Part shown: piece after piece, positions 1 to 10,867 of the stretch
Layout: every line of letters starts with the position of its first letter
Numbering within the stretch: the first letter of the stretch is position 1
Assembly (NCBI GenBank): GCA_030674185.1
Contig: CM060307.1
Coordinates: 37,744,901-37,808,900 of the forward strand
DNA from: Monoplex corrugatus
Lineage: Eukaryota; Mollusca; Gastropoda; Littorinimorpha; Ranellidae
Direction of reading: 5' to 3'
Length of the DNA stretch: 64,000 nucleotides
Notes under the pieces: generated by a model
Told to the model about the DNA's origin: nothing
Seen by the model: only the letters and a program-made list of their open reading frames with translations
The model's database searches: none
Translations under genes and position numbers: made by a program

Positions 1-209
1 GAGATTTACACCTGCCCTCATTTCTCTCATGCATACACAAACACCCTTTATCATTGACTGACACATGAAATTAGGTATGTCCTAACAATTGATAACCATG
101 AGTGTTTTCCCTAGTCTACCCACATTTGAAATCATCATCATTATTATTGAATATCCATACTCCTTTTTTGTGAAAAAAAGGGATCTTGTGTCATATCGAC
201 CACTGGTGT

Positions 210-500
210 GTATTTGTATGTGTATGTATGTATGTGTGTGTATGTGTGTGTGTGCGTGTGTGTGTATGTATGTGTGTGTGTGTGTGTATATATATATATG
301 TGTGTGTGTGAGCGTGCGCGCGCGTGTGTGTATGTATGTGTGTGTGTGAGTGCGTGCCTGTGCGTGCGTGCGTGTGTGTGTGTGTGAGCGTGCGCGCGCG
401 TGTGTGTATGTATGTATGTGTGTGTATGTGTGTGTGTGAGTGCGTGCCTGTGCGTGCGCGTATGTGTGTGTGTATGTGTGTGTGTGTGTGTTTGTGAGAC
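210..500. repeat. Compound (TG)n microsatellite
   Basis: Alternating TG with interspersed TATG, GCGC and TATA steps. Several blocks such as GAGCGTGCGCGCG and GAGTGCGTGCCTG recur, so there is a weak longer-period repeat. Long frames here encode only Cys/Val or Thr/His runs and are not genes. Confidence 0.95.
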
Positions 501-669
501 AAAAACATGTGAAGAGAGAAATTTTTTCTCAGCTCTCGATAGTTGAGTTTTTACCAAATTTGGATCCAAGTTTTTAAGCTGCCAATGACTAAGTTGTGAA
601 AATTAAGCTTTCACGTCAAGATTACACGGATCAAAAGTGAACCAGCGAATTCAATCATTTTGAGGAAAG

Positions 670-1245
670 GGTGTGAACGAGTACTTTTTTCAGGAACCTC
701 TGGCAATAGTTAACGAGAACTTTCTCAGGAATTTTTGGGATAATTTAACGAGTCCTTTTTCAGGAACCTGTGGCAATATTTAACGAGAACCTTCTCAGAA
801 ACCTGTGGCAATATTTAACGAATATACTTTCTCAGGACCCAGTGGAAAAAGTTAACGAATACTTTCTCAAGAACCTTCTCAGGAACCTGTGCCACTATTT
901 AACGAGAACTTTCTCGGGAACCTCTGGTAACATTTAACGAGTTCTTTCTCAGGAACTTATGGCAATATTTCACGAGTACTTTTTCAGGAAACTTTGACAA
1001 TGTTTCACGAGTACTTTTTCAAGAATATCTGGCAAGATTTCACAAAAACTTTCTCAGGAACCTGTGGCACTATTTAACGAGAACTTTCTTATTAACCTCT
1101 GGTAATATTTAACGAGAATTTTCTCAGAAACTTTTGGCAATATTTAATGAGTACTTTCTTATCAACCTCTGGCAATATTGAACAAGTACTTTTTCAAGAA
1201 CTTCTAACAATATTGAGTACGTTCTCAGAAACGTTTGACAGATCT
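670..1245. repeat. 35-bp diverged minisatellite, about 16 copies
   Basis: A unit of about 35 bp repeats through this stretch. Its landmarks are AACGAGAACTTTCTCAGGAA followed by CCTGTGGCAATATTT. Copies differ by substitutions (GAGAAC/GAGTAC, CCTGTGG/CCTCTGG) and by 1-3 base indels, so the array is old. I see no open frame through it. Confidence 0.85.
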
Positions 1246-1628
1246 TGAGTCTACGACCCTATCAAATAAACCAAACAACCATACATAAAAATAGATGTTT
1301 TAGAATGGCTTGGTCATTCTTGTTTCGAATATATGATATCCGTTCTCCACTCCCATTACTTCCGTTCTGCCCGGCTCTACCTTTTCCCCTCTGAGGAGAC
1401 AAAAATAGACACAGACCCCACCCCCACCTCACCCCCCTCCAATCAATTCCACAGTAGTATCGATGTTCCTGTTTCGCTGTTGGTTGTCGATTGTTCGTTT
1501 AACTATTCCCCTCCAAACCCTACACAAAGCAAACACAGTCACCTTCTTGGTGACACAGGTCCTTTTTTGATGTCCAGTTAAAAACAAAGTCGGATGAGGG
1601 TGCTGTTGTTCCGCATCGACAGAGAGAA
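1246..1628. other. No gene recognised
   Basis: About 380 bases of apparently single-copy DNA between the minisatellite and a TG tract. An 82-codon plus-strand frame (1333-1581) has no recognisable domain and low-complexity composition. I do not support it as a gene. Confidence 0.5.
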
Positions 1629-1630
1629 AT

Positions 1631-1691
<61 letters not shown>

Positions 1692-1803
1692 TGTGTGTCT
1701 GTGTGTGTGTGTGTGTGTTGTGTCTGTCTGTGTCTGTGTGTACATTTGTGTATCTATGAGAAAAAGTGTCAGCAAAAGTCTCTCTCTCTCTCTCTCTCTC
1801 TCC
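1629..1803. repeat. (TG)n then (CT)n microsatellite
   Basis: An almost pure TG tract to about 1742 is followed by a CT tract at 1781-1803. It lies immediately upstream of the probable 5' end of the CR1-like element. Confidence 0.95.
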
Positions 1804-1807
1804 CTTT

Positions 1808-1821
1808 CAAGATGGCGGAAT
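1808..1821 (+). promoter_or_regulatory. YY1-like motif at the likely 5' end of the CR1-like element
   Basis: CAAGATGGCGGAAT occurs directly after the CT tract. It matches the vertebrate YY1 consensus core (AAGATGGCGG) and resembles the YY1 site near the start of mammalian L1 5' UTRs. The resemblance is seen in the sequence. That it positions transcription here is inference, as the true 5' boundary cannot be fixed from one 5'-complete copy. Confidence 0.4.
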
Positions 1822-2278
1822 GTGATACACGTCCGTATTTTGTGTCGCTAAAGAAAGGTTAACTGTGACGTGTTGAAGTGCTACATGCAGCTGTGATTAG
1901 TGTTGGTGTTTTACCTGTGTGTTGTGCTAACAGATGTGTGGACTGCTTCGTGATCTGAGGTGGGATCTGTTCTTGTGAAGACTTTTTTTTTTTTTTTTTT
2001 TTTCTTTTTTTTTCCCCGTCAACAGTGATGGTCAGTTAATTTTAAGTTCTACCGCTGCCTGGTGGGCCCTGCTGTACGCTGTGGCATGTGGTGGGGATTA
2101 ATGCTGTCCCGCTAATTGTGTGTAGCGGGCTGAGTGTGTGTGACCAGCGTGAGTCATGTATTTTTAAACAATGGACGTACACCCAGCGCGGTGTGCCTAG
2201 GATGGCACACTACACAGCAGACTTTATATTTCATCTTTTTTTATTTTCTTTCCAATTTATTTTTCTCAATGTCTGACA

Positions 2279-5003
2279 ATGCGGCCATATACACGCTCTA
2301 TGAGCGCACAGAATAGTTTCCACAATGAAATACAGTACACAAAAGACCCATACCAGGTCACATTTAATTCTCCTTTTACCAAGTTGCCACTTTGGAGATA
2401 CGTTGTATTAGAACGATACTGTGGAGCCTACAGACCCCTAAACACAACTTTCACTATTAAAGAAACCACAAAAAACAACAAATCAAATATAAACAACATT
2501 CCCAAAACTATTCTTACAAACATACCTCAGGAACTCTGGCATACATACATACAATTATACCAAGGTGACAGTTATAAAATACTAACTCTGCACATCTACT
2601 ACACAACAGGAAAAATACTTTTACAAGGAAATTTGTGCCGTGAATGGGTGGACATTGAATTCGACAAACTACAGTGCATTGTGGACAACCTTGCAGCGTG
2701 TGATAGTGCTGTGTTAGCAGAGAAGATTTCAGCTAACATCAACGAGCTGTCCACCATGTCCCATCTACCCCCAACATCTCCAGCCATCACTGACAGTCCG
2801 AATCAGCTACCCACCCCCTCCTCAACCCCCCTTACATCTGCAATTGATCTTCAGGAGGCACCCGCCATCCCTTCTCCCTCCATCCACACCACCACCAATC
2901 CCAGTGCCAACAAATGTGACGCAACGGTCCCCCCTGCCCCATCCAAACCTTCCCCTTCCTCACCTACTGTCACCCAGCCTGAAGCCGACACACTCCGCCC
3001 ACCTTCCCTCCCCACTCCCCCACCATCAACTGAGAACCAGTGTGTCGTCGCCACTCGTCACTGCCCACCTTCACCTTCCACTGAGAGTCAGACTGAATCG
3101 GCCAGTACTACTCTTCCCCATGCTCTCCCTCCCGCCAGTGACACTCAGCTTGAGACAGCCACCACCACCCTTCCCCCTACTCTCCCACCTTCCTTAGAGA
3201 CCACCACAGAACCAGTCCAGTCCCATTGTTCCCCTACATGTATAGCCGACGACAATGTCCCGTCAACCACTACATGTGACCCAGCAGTAAACAACGCCAC
3301 CTCCAAAGCATGTACACACAATGCTTGTACAGAAACAATCAAACATCTTCAGGAACAATTGAACACTGCCACACTCGCCATCGCCACAATGCAAACACAA
3401 ATTCAGACACTCACAAACCAACTGTCCAGCATAGCCAAACAGACTGAAAACAACACTCAGTGTGTAAGTGACTCAGAAGTAAGGCTGAAAAACACAGTGA
3501 AAGTAGTGAAAGAAGAACTTATGAGTCAAATACAAGACAATAACTCTAGCCACCAGAGTATACTTGCCAAACTTGACGATCACACCAACAAACTGAAATC
3601 CATCAAGGACAGTCAGCAAAACTTTACTTGTGACATCAAGAAACAACTTCAAACAATCAACACTTGCCAACACCTACAACAGACAGAGACATCAGTACAA
3701 CAAACAGACAAACCCACTAATCAAACAAAACCCCAACCCACCACTACATGTGAGTCTACCACCCCAAAGGACATGTATAACATAAGTACAGCCAACAAGT
3801 TTGATGTCCTCTCTGACACTGACAGTTCTGAACAACCTCACGCCACTGTCCCCAGTCCCTCTCAGCCATCATCATCCACTGTCAACAAGAAAACAATGGC
3901 TGACCCCCCATCCCCTCTCACTAGTCTCAGGCAGAAAACCATTCCCCCTAACTGTAATACTCTACTGTTGGGTGACTCAGTCTTGGAGAGAGTGGATGAA
4001 AGGAAGATGTCAACAGGTGGTAACATTGTCAGGAACCTCTCGGTATCTGGCCTGACAGTCCATCACCTTAGCAGTGGCTGTCCTCTCGCCCACCATCCCA
4101 CGACATAACACACGTCACCTTCCACGTCGGCATCAACAGCTGCCATGATGGACCTGTATCAGGAGAGCAATGGGGAAGATTACTTCGTCTCCTGAGAAAA
4201 TCTTTCCCCAGTGCTACACTTGCAGCTTCTTCCATTGTCCCTCCCTTTGGCCAACACCCCTTGAAAGAAGCTGCATCACGGTCCACAGCCTCACTTCGGC
4301 GCTCCTGTGAACAAGAAGGAATACTGTTCATCAACAACACCCCTTCCTTCCTAACCAAATCAGGTGCACCAAGAAAAGATATGTACCGTGATTCAGTTCA
4401 CCCAAGTGCTAAAGGATCTAAATCTCTTGCACTAAACATCCGTTCCTATGATGTTCAAAACCCCTGTTATGGCCCCAATTCTCCAATACGCCCACCTCTT
4501 ATCTCAACCCCCCAACAGCCCCCAAACCCCTGCATTACCAACACCCATCTCCAATCTCTAACAATCTACAATACCCACCTGCAGTCTCCAACCATCGACA
4601 ACACCAATCTCCAGTCTACAATCACCTACAACATCCATCTCCAAACTCCAAAAATCTCCAGCACCTGTCTCCAGTTTACAGCCATCTACAACTCCCATGT
4701 GCAGTCCCCAGCCGTCTACAGCACCCATCTCTAATATCCAGCCACCCACAACACCCACCTGCAGTCCCCAGCTCCAGCCATCTACAACACCCACCTGCAG
4801 TCCCCGCTGGTGTCAGTGCGGAGCAGAACAACACACAGTATCATGCTGAATTCCCCTGCATGACTACAAGACACCCCAAATCACCTGCAGTTCAACAAAT
4901 GCTGGGATCAAGTGCTACAGCAATAACTTCCCAACAGAATTGTGTAGATCCTGCATCTATCATCAGTGCATTGGTGCAGGTGTTAAAACCTTTTATGAAT
5001 TAA
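2279..5003 (+). pseudogene. ORF1 of CR1-like element, copy 1 (coiled coil + SGNH esterase), frameshifted
   Basis: This is the ORF1 protein of a non-LTR retrotransposon, expected to bind element RNA. The first ATG in the long frame is at 2279; an overlapping ATG at 2270 opens only a 15-codon frame. The N-terminal part (about residues 20-140) is found only in this copy. It has a predicted beta-hairpin-like stretch, ILTLHIYYTTGKILLQG, of unassigned function. A Pro/Ser/Thr-rich linker, a coiled coil and the start of the SGNH domain (LLLGDSVLERV) follow. The frame breaks near 4075, where one C is missing relative to copy 2 (12016 area), just after the GDS block. A second one-base deletion in the C run near 4510 breaks the Pro-rich tail. 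The downstream SGNH blocks continue in other frames. Either the copy is decayed or the homopolymer calls are wrong. Confidence 0.85.
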
Positions 5004-5687
5004 TCTTCTTTTATTATTTTCATTTCTCTACCTATTTGTTTATTCATTTATTCACTTATTTATTTAGCTATTTAGCTACTTAGTTTACTTCTTACTTTTA
5101 AATATCTTTCTATACCTCTTCTCCACGTTCTTAATATTTATTTGCTTCTGCTGTGTTGTGACCTGCTGCCATCTCCACCTTGTTGGTGTCGCATATTACC
5201 TGGGGACAACTTATTTACATTGATACTGTGTTGTGCTATAACTTTGAATGAGATTGACACTGAGACTTACAGACATAATTATTTAATTGACTTGGTCAGT
5301 TCAACCGACGGTTGAAACTGACTTGTTTTGGGTGGTGTTAATACCACCTAATTTTCTACAGCTGTGTCTGCCTGTGCCCAGTGTTAGGTGGAGACAAGTA
5401 TTGCACTGCGAGAGACGCTCAGTATATCCTCAGTGCAGCCTTTATTTTATTTTAGTTTACTTACTTATCTTTTTGTTCTGATTTTGTTTTGTTTTTCTCT
5501 GAAGACTGACAGTGTGTATACCTGTAGTCAGTCTTGGCTGAACTGTCAAGAAAAAAAAACAGACTCTGCACTGTTACATTTTGTTTTCATCAGTGTATAA
5601 TATCATTGTTCACACTTTGTATTAGGGGTAGACCAATTTTTTTTTTCTACCCTCTCTTCATATATTTCACTTCAGCGTGCAGACGCA
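5004..5687 (+). other. Inter-ORF spacer of the CR1-like element, copy 1
   Basis: About 680 bases, AT-rich, with no coding signal, matched base for base apart from small indels by 12950-13634. An imperfect inverted repeat, CAGTTCAACCGACGGTTGAAACTG (shown here as CAGTTCAACCG / CGGTTGAAACTG), sits near 5296-5319. A 3-base loop or less separates the arms, giving a compact hairpin. Its role, if any, in ORF2 translation is unknown. Confidence 0.6.
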
Positions 5688-8534
5688 GTGTTGAAATCAC
5701 CAATGACCACATTCACTCGAAAAAAAAACAGGATCTGCGTGTTGGTCATGTTAATGTCTATCATCTCCAAAACAAAGTATCAGACCTGTGGTCGTGTTCC
5801 TACACAAACAAAATTATTACCATTTGTACGGTGTGACCGAGACACGACTAGCACCTCATATTACAGATGAAGCTATAGCAATCCCAGACTATTCTGTAAT
5901 CAGGCGAGATCCCTCATGCCATGGAGAAACTGGAGTTGCGCTTTACATCCACCGAGATATTCAACAAATAACCAACAGACGTTATGACTTAGAAACCAAA
6001 GAAGTTGAATGTATCTGGGTGGAGCTAAAGCCTTCTGCAACAACTCCACCTTTACTTATCGGTATTTTATATAGAAATCCCAGGAGCACATACGAATGGC
6101 ATGACCACTTTCTAAAGATGATGGACAAATTGTGTCAACGACATACAGACATTCTAATGTTAGGTGACTTTAATTTTGACCTACTCACTCCACAACCCGC
6201 ATGGCAGTCAACGACCACCCTGGTTGGCCTAAAACAATTAATCAAAGATCCAACAAGAATCACAGCAACATCAGAAACACTCTTAGATCATATCTATACA
6301 AACAAACCAGAGGCAATAATTAATGCAGCTGTAGATGATTTAAGCATAAGTGATCATCAACCTGTAAACTGCACCTGGTCAGCCAAAGTTCAAAAAATAA
6401 AAAAGAATAATCATACATGTATAACATATAGATCATTCAAACACTTTGATGAGGATGCATTCCTCTCTGATCTTGGTAGAGTAGAGTTCAGTAGTGTGTT
6501 TAGTACTAGTAATCCTAACGAAGCCCTAGACATTTGGTACAACTTGTTCACGACTGTCCTAAATAAACATGCCCCACTACGACGGAAAAGAGTAAAGCAT
6601 CCAACAATGCCCCCATGGCTGTCAACAGACATTATCAATGCGATGTCATTACGAGATAAACTCAAGAAAGAAAAACGCTTCATTGAATACAAAACGATGC
6701 GTAATAAGGTAAAATCAATGGTCCGTCAAGCCAAGAAGTCTCTCTTTGATCGACTGGTAAAAAACAATAAAGATGTATCATCACTGTGGAGAGCAATGAA
6801 CTTAGTTATTAAGGGAAGTGGGAAAAAGCTCCCAGGCACGCCTCTCAGTTTCACAGCAAACAAATTCAATGATCATTTTCTGTCAGTATCAGAACTACTA
6901 ACCCGTCCTATTTCTAACTGTGATCAATATGTCCCCTCTGAAAATCTGATTAACTTTTGCAAAGAGAGGACCAATAATACAAGTTCATTTAGTATTCCCA
7001 GTATAGCAGTCCATGAAACTGGAATGTATATAAATAAAATGAATAATAAAAAATCATCAGGACCAGATGAAATCAGTCCCAAAATACTAAAACTGTCTCT
7101 GCCCTACATCACGGAACCACTTACATATATTTACAACATCAGCATAAAAAACAACGTATTCCCCAGAGCTCTAAAACAGGCCAAAGTTGTACCCTTACCA
7201 AAACAAAAGATCTTTCACAAATAAATAATTACAGGCCAATTTCTCTTCTCTCTGTCCTGTCAAAGCCTTTAGAAAAACATATCCATAAACATCTTTCAGA
7301 CTACCTGGAAACCAAAAGTATTCTTCACCCACTGCAATCTGGTTTCCGTCAGAACCACTCTTGTCATACAGCCCTAACACGGCTTGCTGACACCTGGTTA
7401 TTAGCCATGAATGACTGCAAATTAACTGGAGCAGTATTTCTAGACTTTAAAAAGGCTTTTGATCTCGTTGATCATGATATCTTACTAGCTAAATTACGAA
7501 CGTACCTTGCCAACGACTCAACAGTTTCATTTTTCAATTCCTACTTTCATGAACGCAAACAAAAAGTACATCTTAATGGATCATATTCATCCGAGGGTCA
7601 TGTGAAATGTGGCGTTCCTCAAGGATCAATCTTAGGACCCATTCTGTTTTCTGTATTCATAAATGACTTACCACTTCATATATCTGATCCCACAGTTCAC
7701 TGTGATATGTTCGCTGATGACGGAACAATCCATACACAAGACACAAGCATAGCGACTGTAAACACACGTTTACAAAAGAGCCTAAATGAAATTTCTGATT
7801 GGTGTGCTAAAAACGCCATGGCTTTGAACCCTACGAAAACTGAATGTATGGTTATATGCACACGCCAAAAACGGCAGCTTGGCCCTCTGTCACTCAATCT
7901 GTCTTTGAGAGGTAATTCTATTGCACAAATACCTGAACACCGTCTACTGGGAGTTCTCATTGATCATAATCTTACCTGGCAAAACCACATTGATTATTTA
8001 TGCAGGATTATCTCCAAGAACTTATTTATTCTGTCCAAATTAAGATATCTAACAGATACAAACACACGCCAATTATTTTATAATGCTCATATTAAATCGC
8101 ACATAGATTATGCCTCTACACTGTGGGATAGCTCATGTGAAGTTCATCTAAAAAAATTGAACACCTTACATAGGAGGGCAGCAAAACTTATCATGCCAGA
8201 TCCCACTTTAACAACAGATGAAAAACTTAAACAGTTAGGAATCCTCCCTCTAAAGTCACACTTAATGTTCAATAAAGGTATCACAATGTTTAAAGTATCA
8301 AAAAGGAATGTTCCGCAATATCTTCTCAATTTGTTTAATCAGAATGTGCGATCATACTCAAACTCAAGACAAAATCAATTCAAAATTATCCGTCCAAGAA
8401 TTGACATATATAAAAATAGTTTATCGTTTTCTGGTGCACAACTATGGAACACCCTCCCCCCAAATATCACAAACACTCAATCACTCTCTTCCTTCAAAGT
8501 TACTTTATTTAAATACCTTACGTCAGTGTCGTAG
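5688..8534 (+). pseudogene. ORF2 of CR1-like element, copy 1 (APE endonuclease + RT), frameshifted
   Basis: This is the counterpart of the intact ORF2 at 13635-16478. Three indel sites break it. An A run near 5720-5728 is two bases longer than in copy 2, there are two extra bases near 5790 (CTGTGGTCGTG versus CTGTGCGTG), and one A is missing near 7203. Open segments are 5788-7224 (endonuclease from TETRL through the start of the RT) and 7407-8534 (RT catalytic core to C-terminus). All visible RT motifs are present: LDFKKAFDLV, GVPQGSILGP and MFADDG. The C-terminus ends LPPNITNTQSLSSFK... in the expected frame, unlike copy 2. Differences from copy 2 are almost all homopolymer indels. Confidence 0.9.
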
Positions 8535-8591
8535 ATTACCTCAGTTAGCAACAATAACGTCAGCTGCCTTTCAACCTATGACATCTAATCT

Positions 8592-8675
<84 letters not shown>

Positions 8676-8678
8676 GTG

Positions 8679-8725
<47 letters not shown>

Positions 8726-8741
8726 CACAATGATAATTCGT

Positions 8742-8782
<41 letters not shown>

Positions 8783-9840
8783 CTTTTTTTTTTCTCTCTT
8801 TAACATTATTGATATTTTAACAGTTCAAACTGCCAACCAGTATTTATTTCTGTATTATATGCGATGATTTGTTGATGACTCTATGACGTGTTTGATTCTG
8901 TCTTGCTTCTTCTTTATTTCTCATTGCCTTTGTTCATTTTGTTTGTCTGTTGGTTTTTTGCTTTGCTTGCTTGCCCATCTTATCTGTTAGCCATATTGTC
9001 TGTTTGTTTGGTTGGTTCTTATCTGCTGTCTGTATTTGTCACTTTTCTCCAACTGTTATCCGTATCATGCTTGTATCTCTCTTCTCCTATCAAGAAAAAC
9101 GGCGCTTGATTATGGTTACTATTCTTGATTTATTTATGTCTTATTACATGAATTATTGATTTGTTTACAAATGTATGATATTTCTATTATAGCCTACATA
9201 TGCGTTTATCATTACTGTAATTTCCTATTGTCGAAAGTAACATTTACTTTATTTATCTATCTATACATTTGTCTATTTGACTTCATATCATCTGTTGATT
9301 TTCTGTCTCCTGTAGAATTTTATGTGTTTATGCCTTCAATCGACCCAATGTTTGCTACCCCCCCCCCTTTTTTTTTTTTTTTTTTCCCTCTAATCATCCT
9401 TCTGAACTGCTCTTTTTTTCTACCTCCATTTATTATCTTTGGGTTTAGTAGCAGTAGTAGTAGTAGTAGTAGTGGTAGTAGTGGTAATTGTTGTTTGTAA
9501 CAGTGTTAATATTTTTTGTGTGTAATCAGAAAATTGATTTCATCTTCTTTGATTTAATTGTAAGAACATTAGTCTATTTGACGCTTGATTTATCTTCTAT
9601 AAATTTGTCACATGTAATGTTTCTTCTCCCTCTATTTCATTTTATTTTGTTTTATCTTATTACTATTTTGTTTACTGTGTTTTCCTCTCCTCCTCCTCCT
9701 CCTCTTCCTTCTTCTTCTTCCTCTTCTTCGTCTTATTTTTTTAATATCACTATCAACATTATCTTTCTTTCTTTATTTACTTATCATTATCTACCTGCTC
9801 ATCTGTCTATCTATCTCTCTATACTATCTACCTCTCTCTC

Positions 9841-9896
<56 letters not shown>

Positions 9897-9999
9897 CCTA
9901 TCTCTAAGTGGTGACTGTACGTTTCTTGATTTCATTGTATCTTAATTTTAGTATTCAACATGTATTTTCCTTAAGCTGTATTTGTTACTGTAAACAAAT
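8535..9999 (+). other. 3' UTR of CR1-like element, copy 1
   Basis: About 1.5 kb, non-coding and T-rich, containing many simple repeats. They are (GT)n at 8599-8722, a T run at 8746-8793, a C-then-T run at 9359-9385, (AGT)n at 9447-9485, (TCC/TTC)n at 9670-9732 and (TCTA)n at 9838-9897. The same tracts recur in copy 2 in the same order. Confidence 0.7.
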
Positions 10000-10099
10000 G
10001 TCATGTGTATAGAATAGCAACGGCAAGTTTGAAAAATGGCTTCTAGCCAATAGCTTTTACCGTTGAAAAATAAAGCATCATTGTCATTGTCATTGTCAT

Positions 10100-10103
<4 letters not shown>
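10000..10103 (+). terminator. CR1-like 3' end: nested hairpin, AATAAA, TCATTG tail (first)
   Basis: An outer stem pairs CAACGG (10018-10023) with CCGTTG (10060-10065). An inner stem pairs TGGCT (10037-10041) with AGCCA (10045-10049). AATAAA lies just downstream, followed by CATTGT hexamer repeats. CR1/L2-group RTs are known to recognise short 3' sequences and to end in short tandem repeats instead of poly(A). I infer that this is the template recognition end. A (TC)n tract follows. Confidence 0.6.
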
Positions 10104-10135
<32 letters not shown>

Positions 10136-10161
10136 TCTCTCTCTCTCTCTTCTCTCTCAAA

Positions 10162-10255
10162 GTCATGTGTATAGAATAGCAACGGCATGTTTGAAAAATG
10201 GCTTCTAGCCAATAGCTTTTACCGTTGGAAAATAAAGCATCATTGTCATTGTCAT

Positions 10256-10259
<4 letters not shown>
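10162..10259 (+). terminator. CR1-like 3' end repeated (second)
   Basis: A direct repeat of the 10000-10103 block with small differences (GGCATG for GGCAAG, TTGGAA for TTGAAA). It is again followed by a (TC)n tract (10260-10305). The two tails are separated by about 60 bp of (TC)n. Confidence 0.75.
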
Positions 10260-10310
<51 letters not shown>

Positions 10311-10379
10311 TTGTGTTTATGTGTAAATGTTTGTGTGTCTGTGTCTATGAGAAAAATGCGTAACTAAGAGTCTGTGTGT

Positions 10380-10428
10380 ATGGGTGTGTTTGTGCTTACG
10401 TGTGCGTGTGAGCACATGTGTGTGTGTG

Positions 10429-10470
<42 letters not shown>

Positions 10471-10484
10471 TGTGCCTATGTGAA

Positions 10485-10516
<32 letters not shown>

Positions 10517-10584
10517 GTGTGCGCGTGTGTGTGTGTGTGTGTCTGTGTTTTTTGCGTGTGTGTGTGGATGAGTGTGTGTGTGTG

Positions 10585-10615
<31 letters not shown>

Positions 10616-10735
10616 TGTGTGTGTAGTGTGTGTGTGTGTATGTGTGTGTGTGTGTTTTGTGTGTGTGTGTGTGTGTGTGGTGAGAGAGAGAGAGAGTATG
10701 TGCGTGTGAGTCTGTGTGTGCCCTGTGTGTCTCAT
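10380..10735. repeat. (TG)n-rich 3' flank, unit 1
   Basis: A compound TG tract ends in GAGAGAG and a short unique stretch (TGCCCTGTGTGTCTCATCT) that abuts ORF1 sequence at the duplication join. The same flank at 18357-18677 continues instead into unique DNA. Confidence 0.9.
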
Positions 10736-10867
10736 CTCCAGCCATCACTGACAGTCCGAATCAGCTACCCACCCCTCCTCAACCCCCCTTACATCTGCAA
10801 TTGATCTTCAGGAGCACCGCCATCCTTCTCCTCCATCCACACCACCACCAATCCCAGTGCCAACAAT

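Larger units (their letters stand above)
1808..10259 (+). mobile_element. CR1-like non-LTR retrotransposon, copy 1 (5' end present, ORFs frameshifted)
   Basis: The order is 5' UTR (about 1808-2278, with a T run at 1983-2013), ORF1 (2279-5003), inter-ORF spacer (5004-5687), ORF2 (5688-8534) and a long 3' UTR. The 3' UTR ends in AATAAA followed by TCATTG repeats at about 10103, and again at 10259. A CR1/L2-group assignment rests on the SGNH domain in ORF1, the APE endonuclease-RT order in ORF2, no RNase H, and a short-repeat 3' tail instead of poly(A). The 5' boundary is an estimate. Both ORFs carry frameshifts relative to copy 2, so this copy is not coding as read. Confidence 0.85.

Noticed and set aside
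1333..1581. 82-codon plus-strand frame
   Set aside because: No recognisable motif and no conserved context, and its length is within chance expectation.
8594..8867. Cys/Val- and Phe-rich frames over TG and T tracts (also at 210-500, 1629-1862, 10364-10804, 16534-16810, 18314-18875, 19223-19504 and many later sites)
   Set aside because: Pure microsatellite translation with no other coding evidence.
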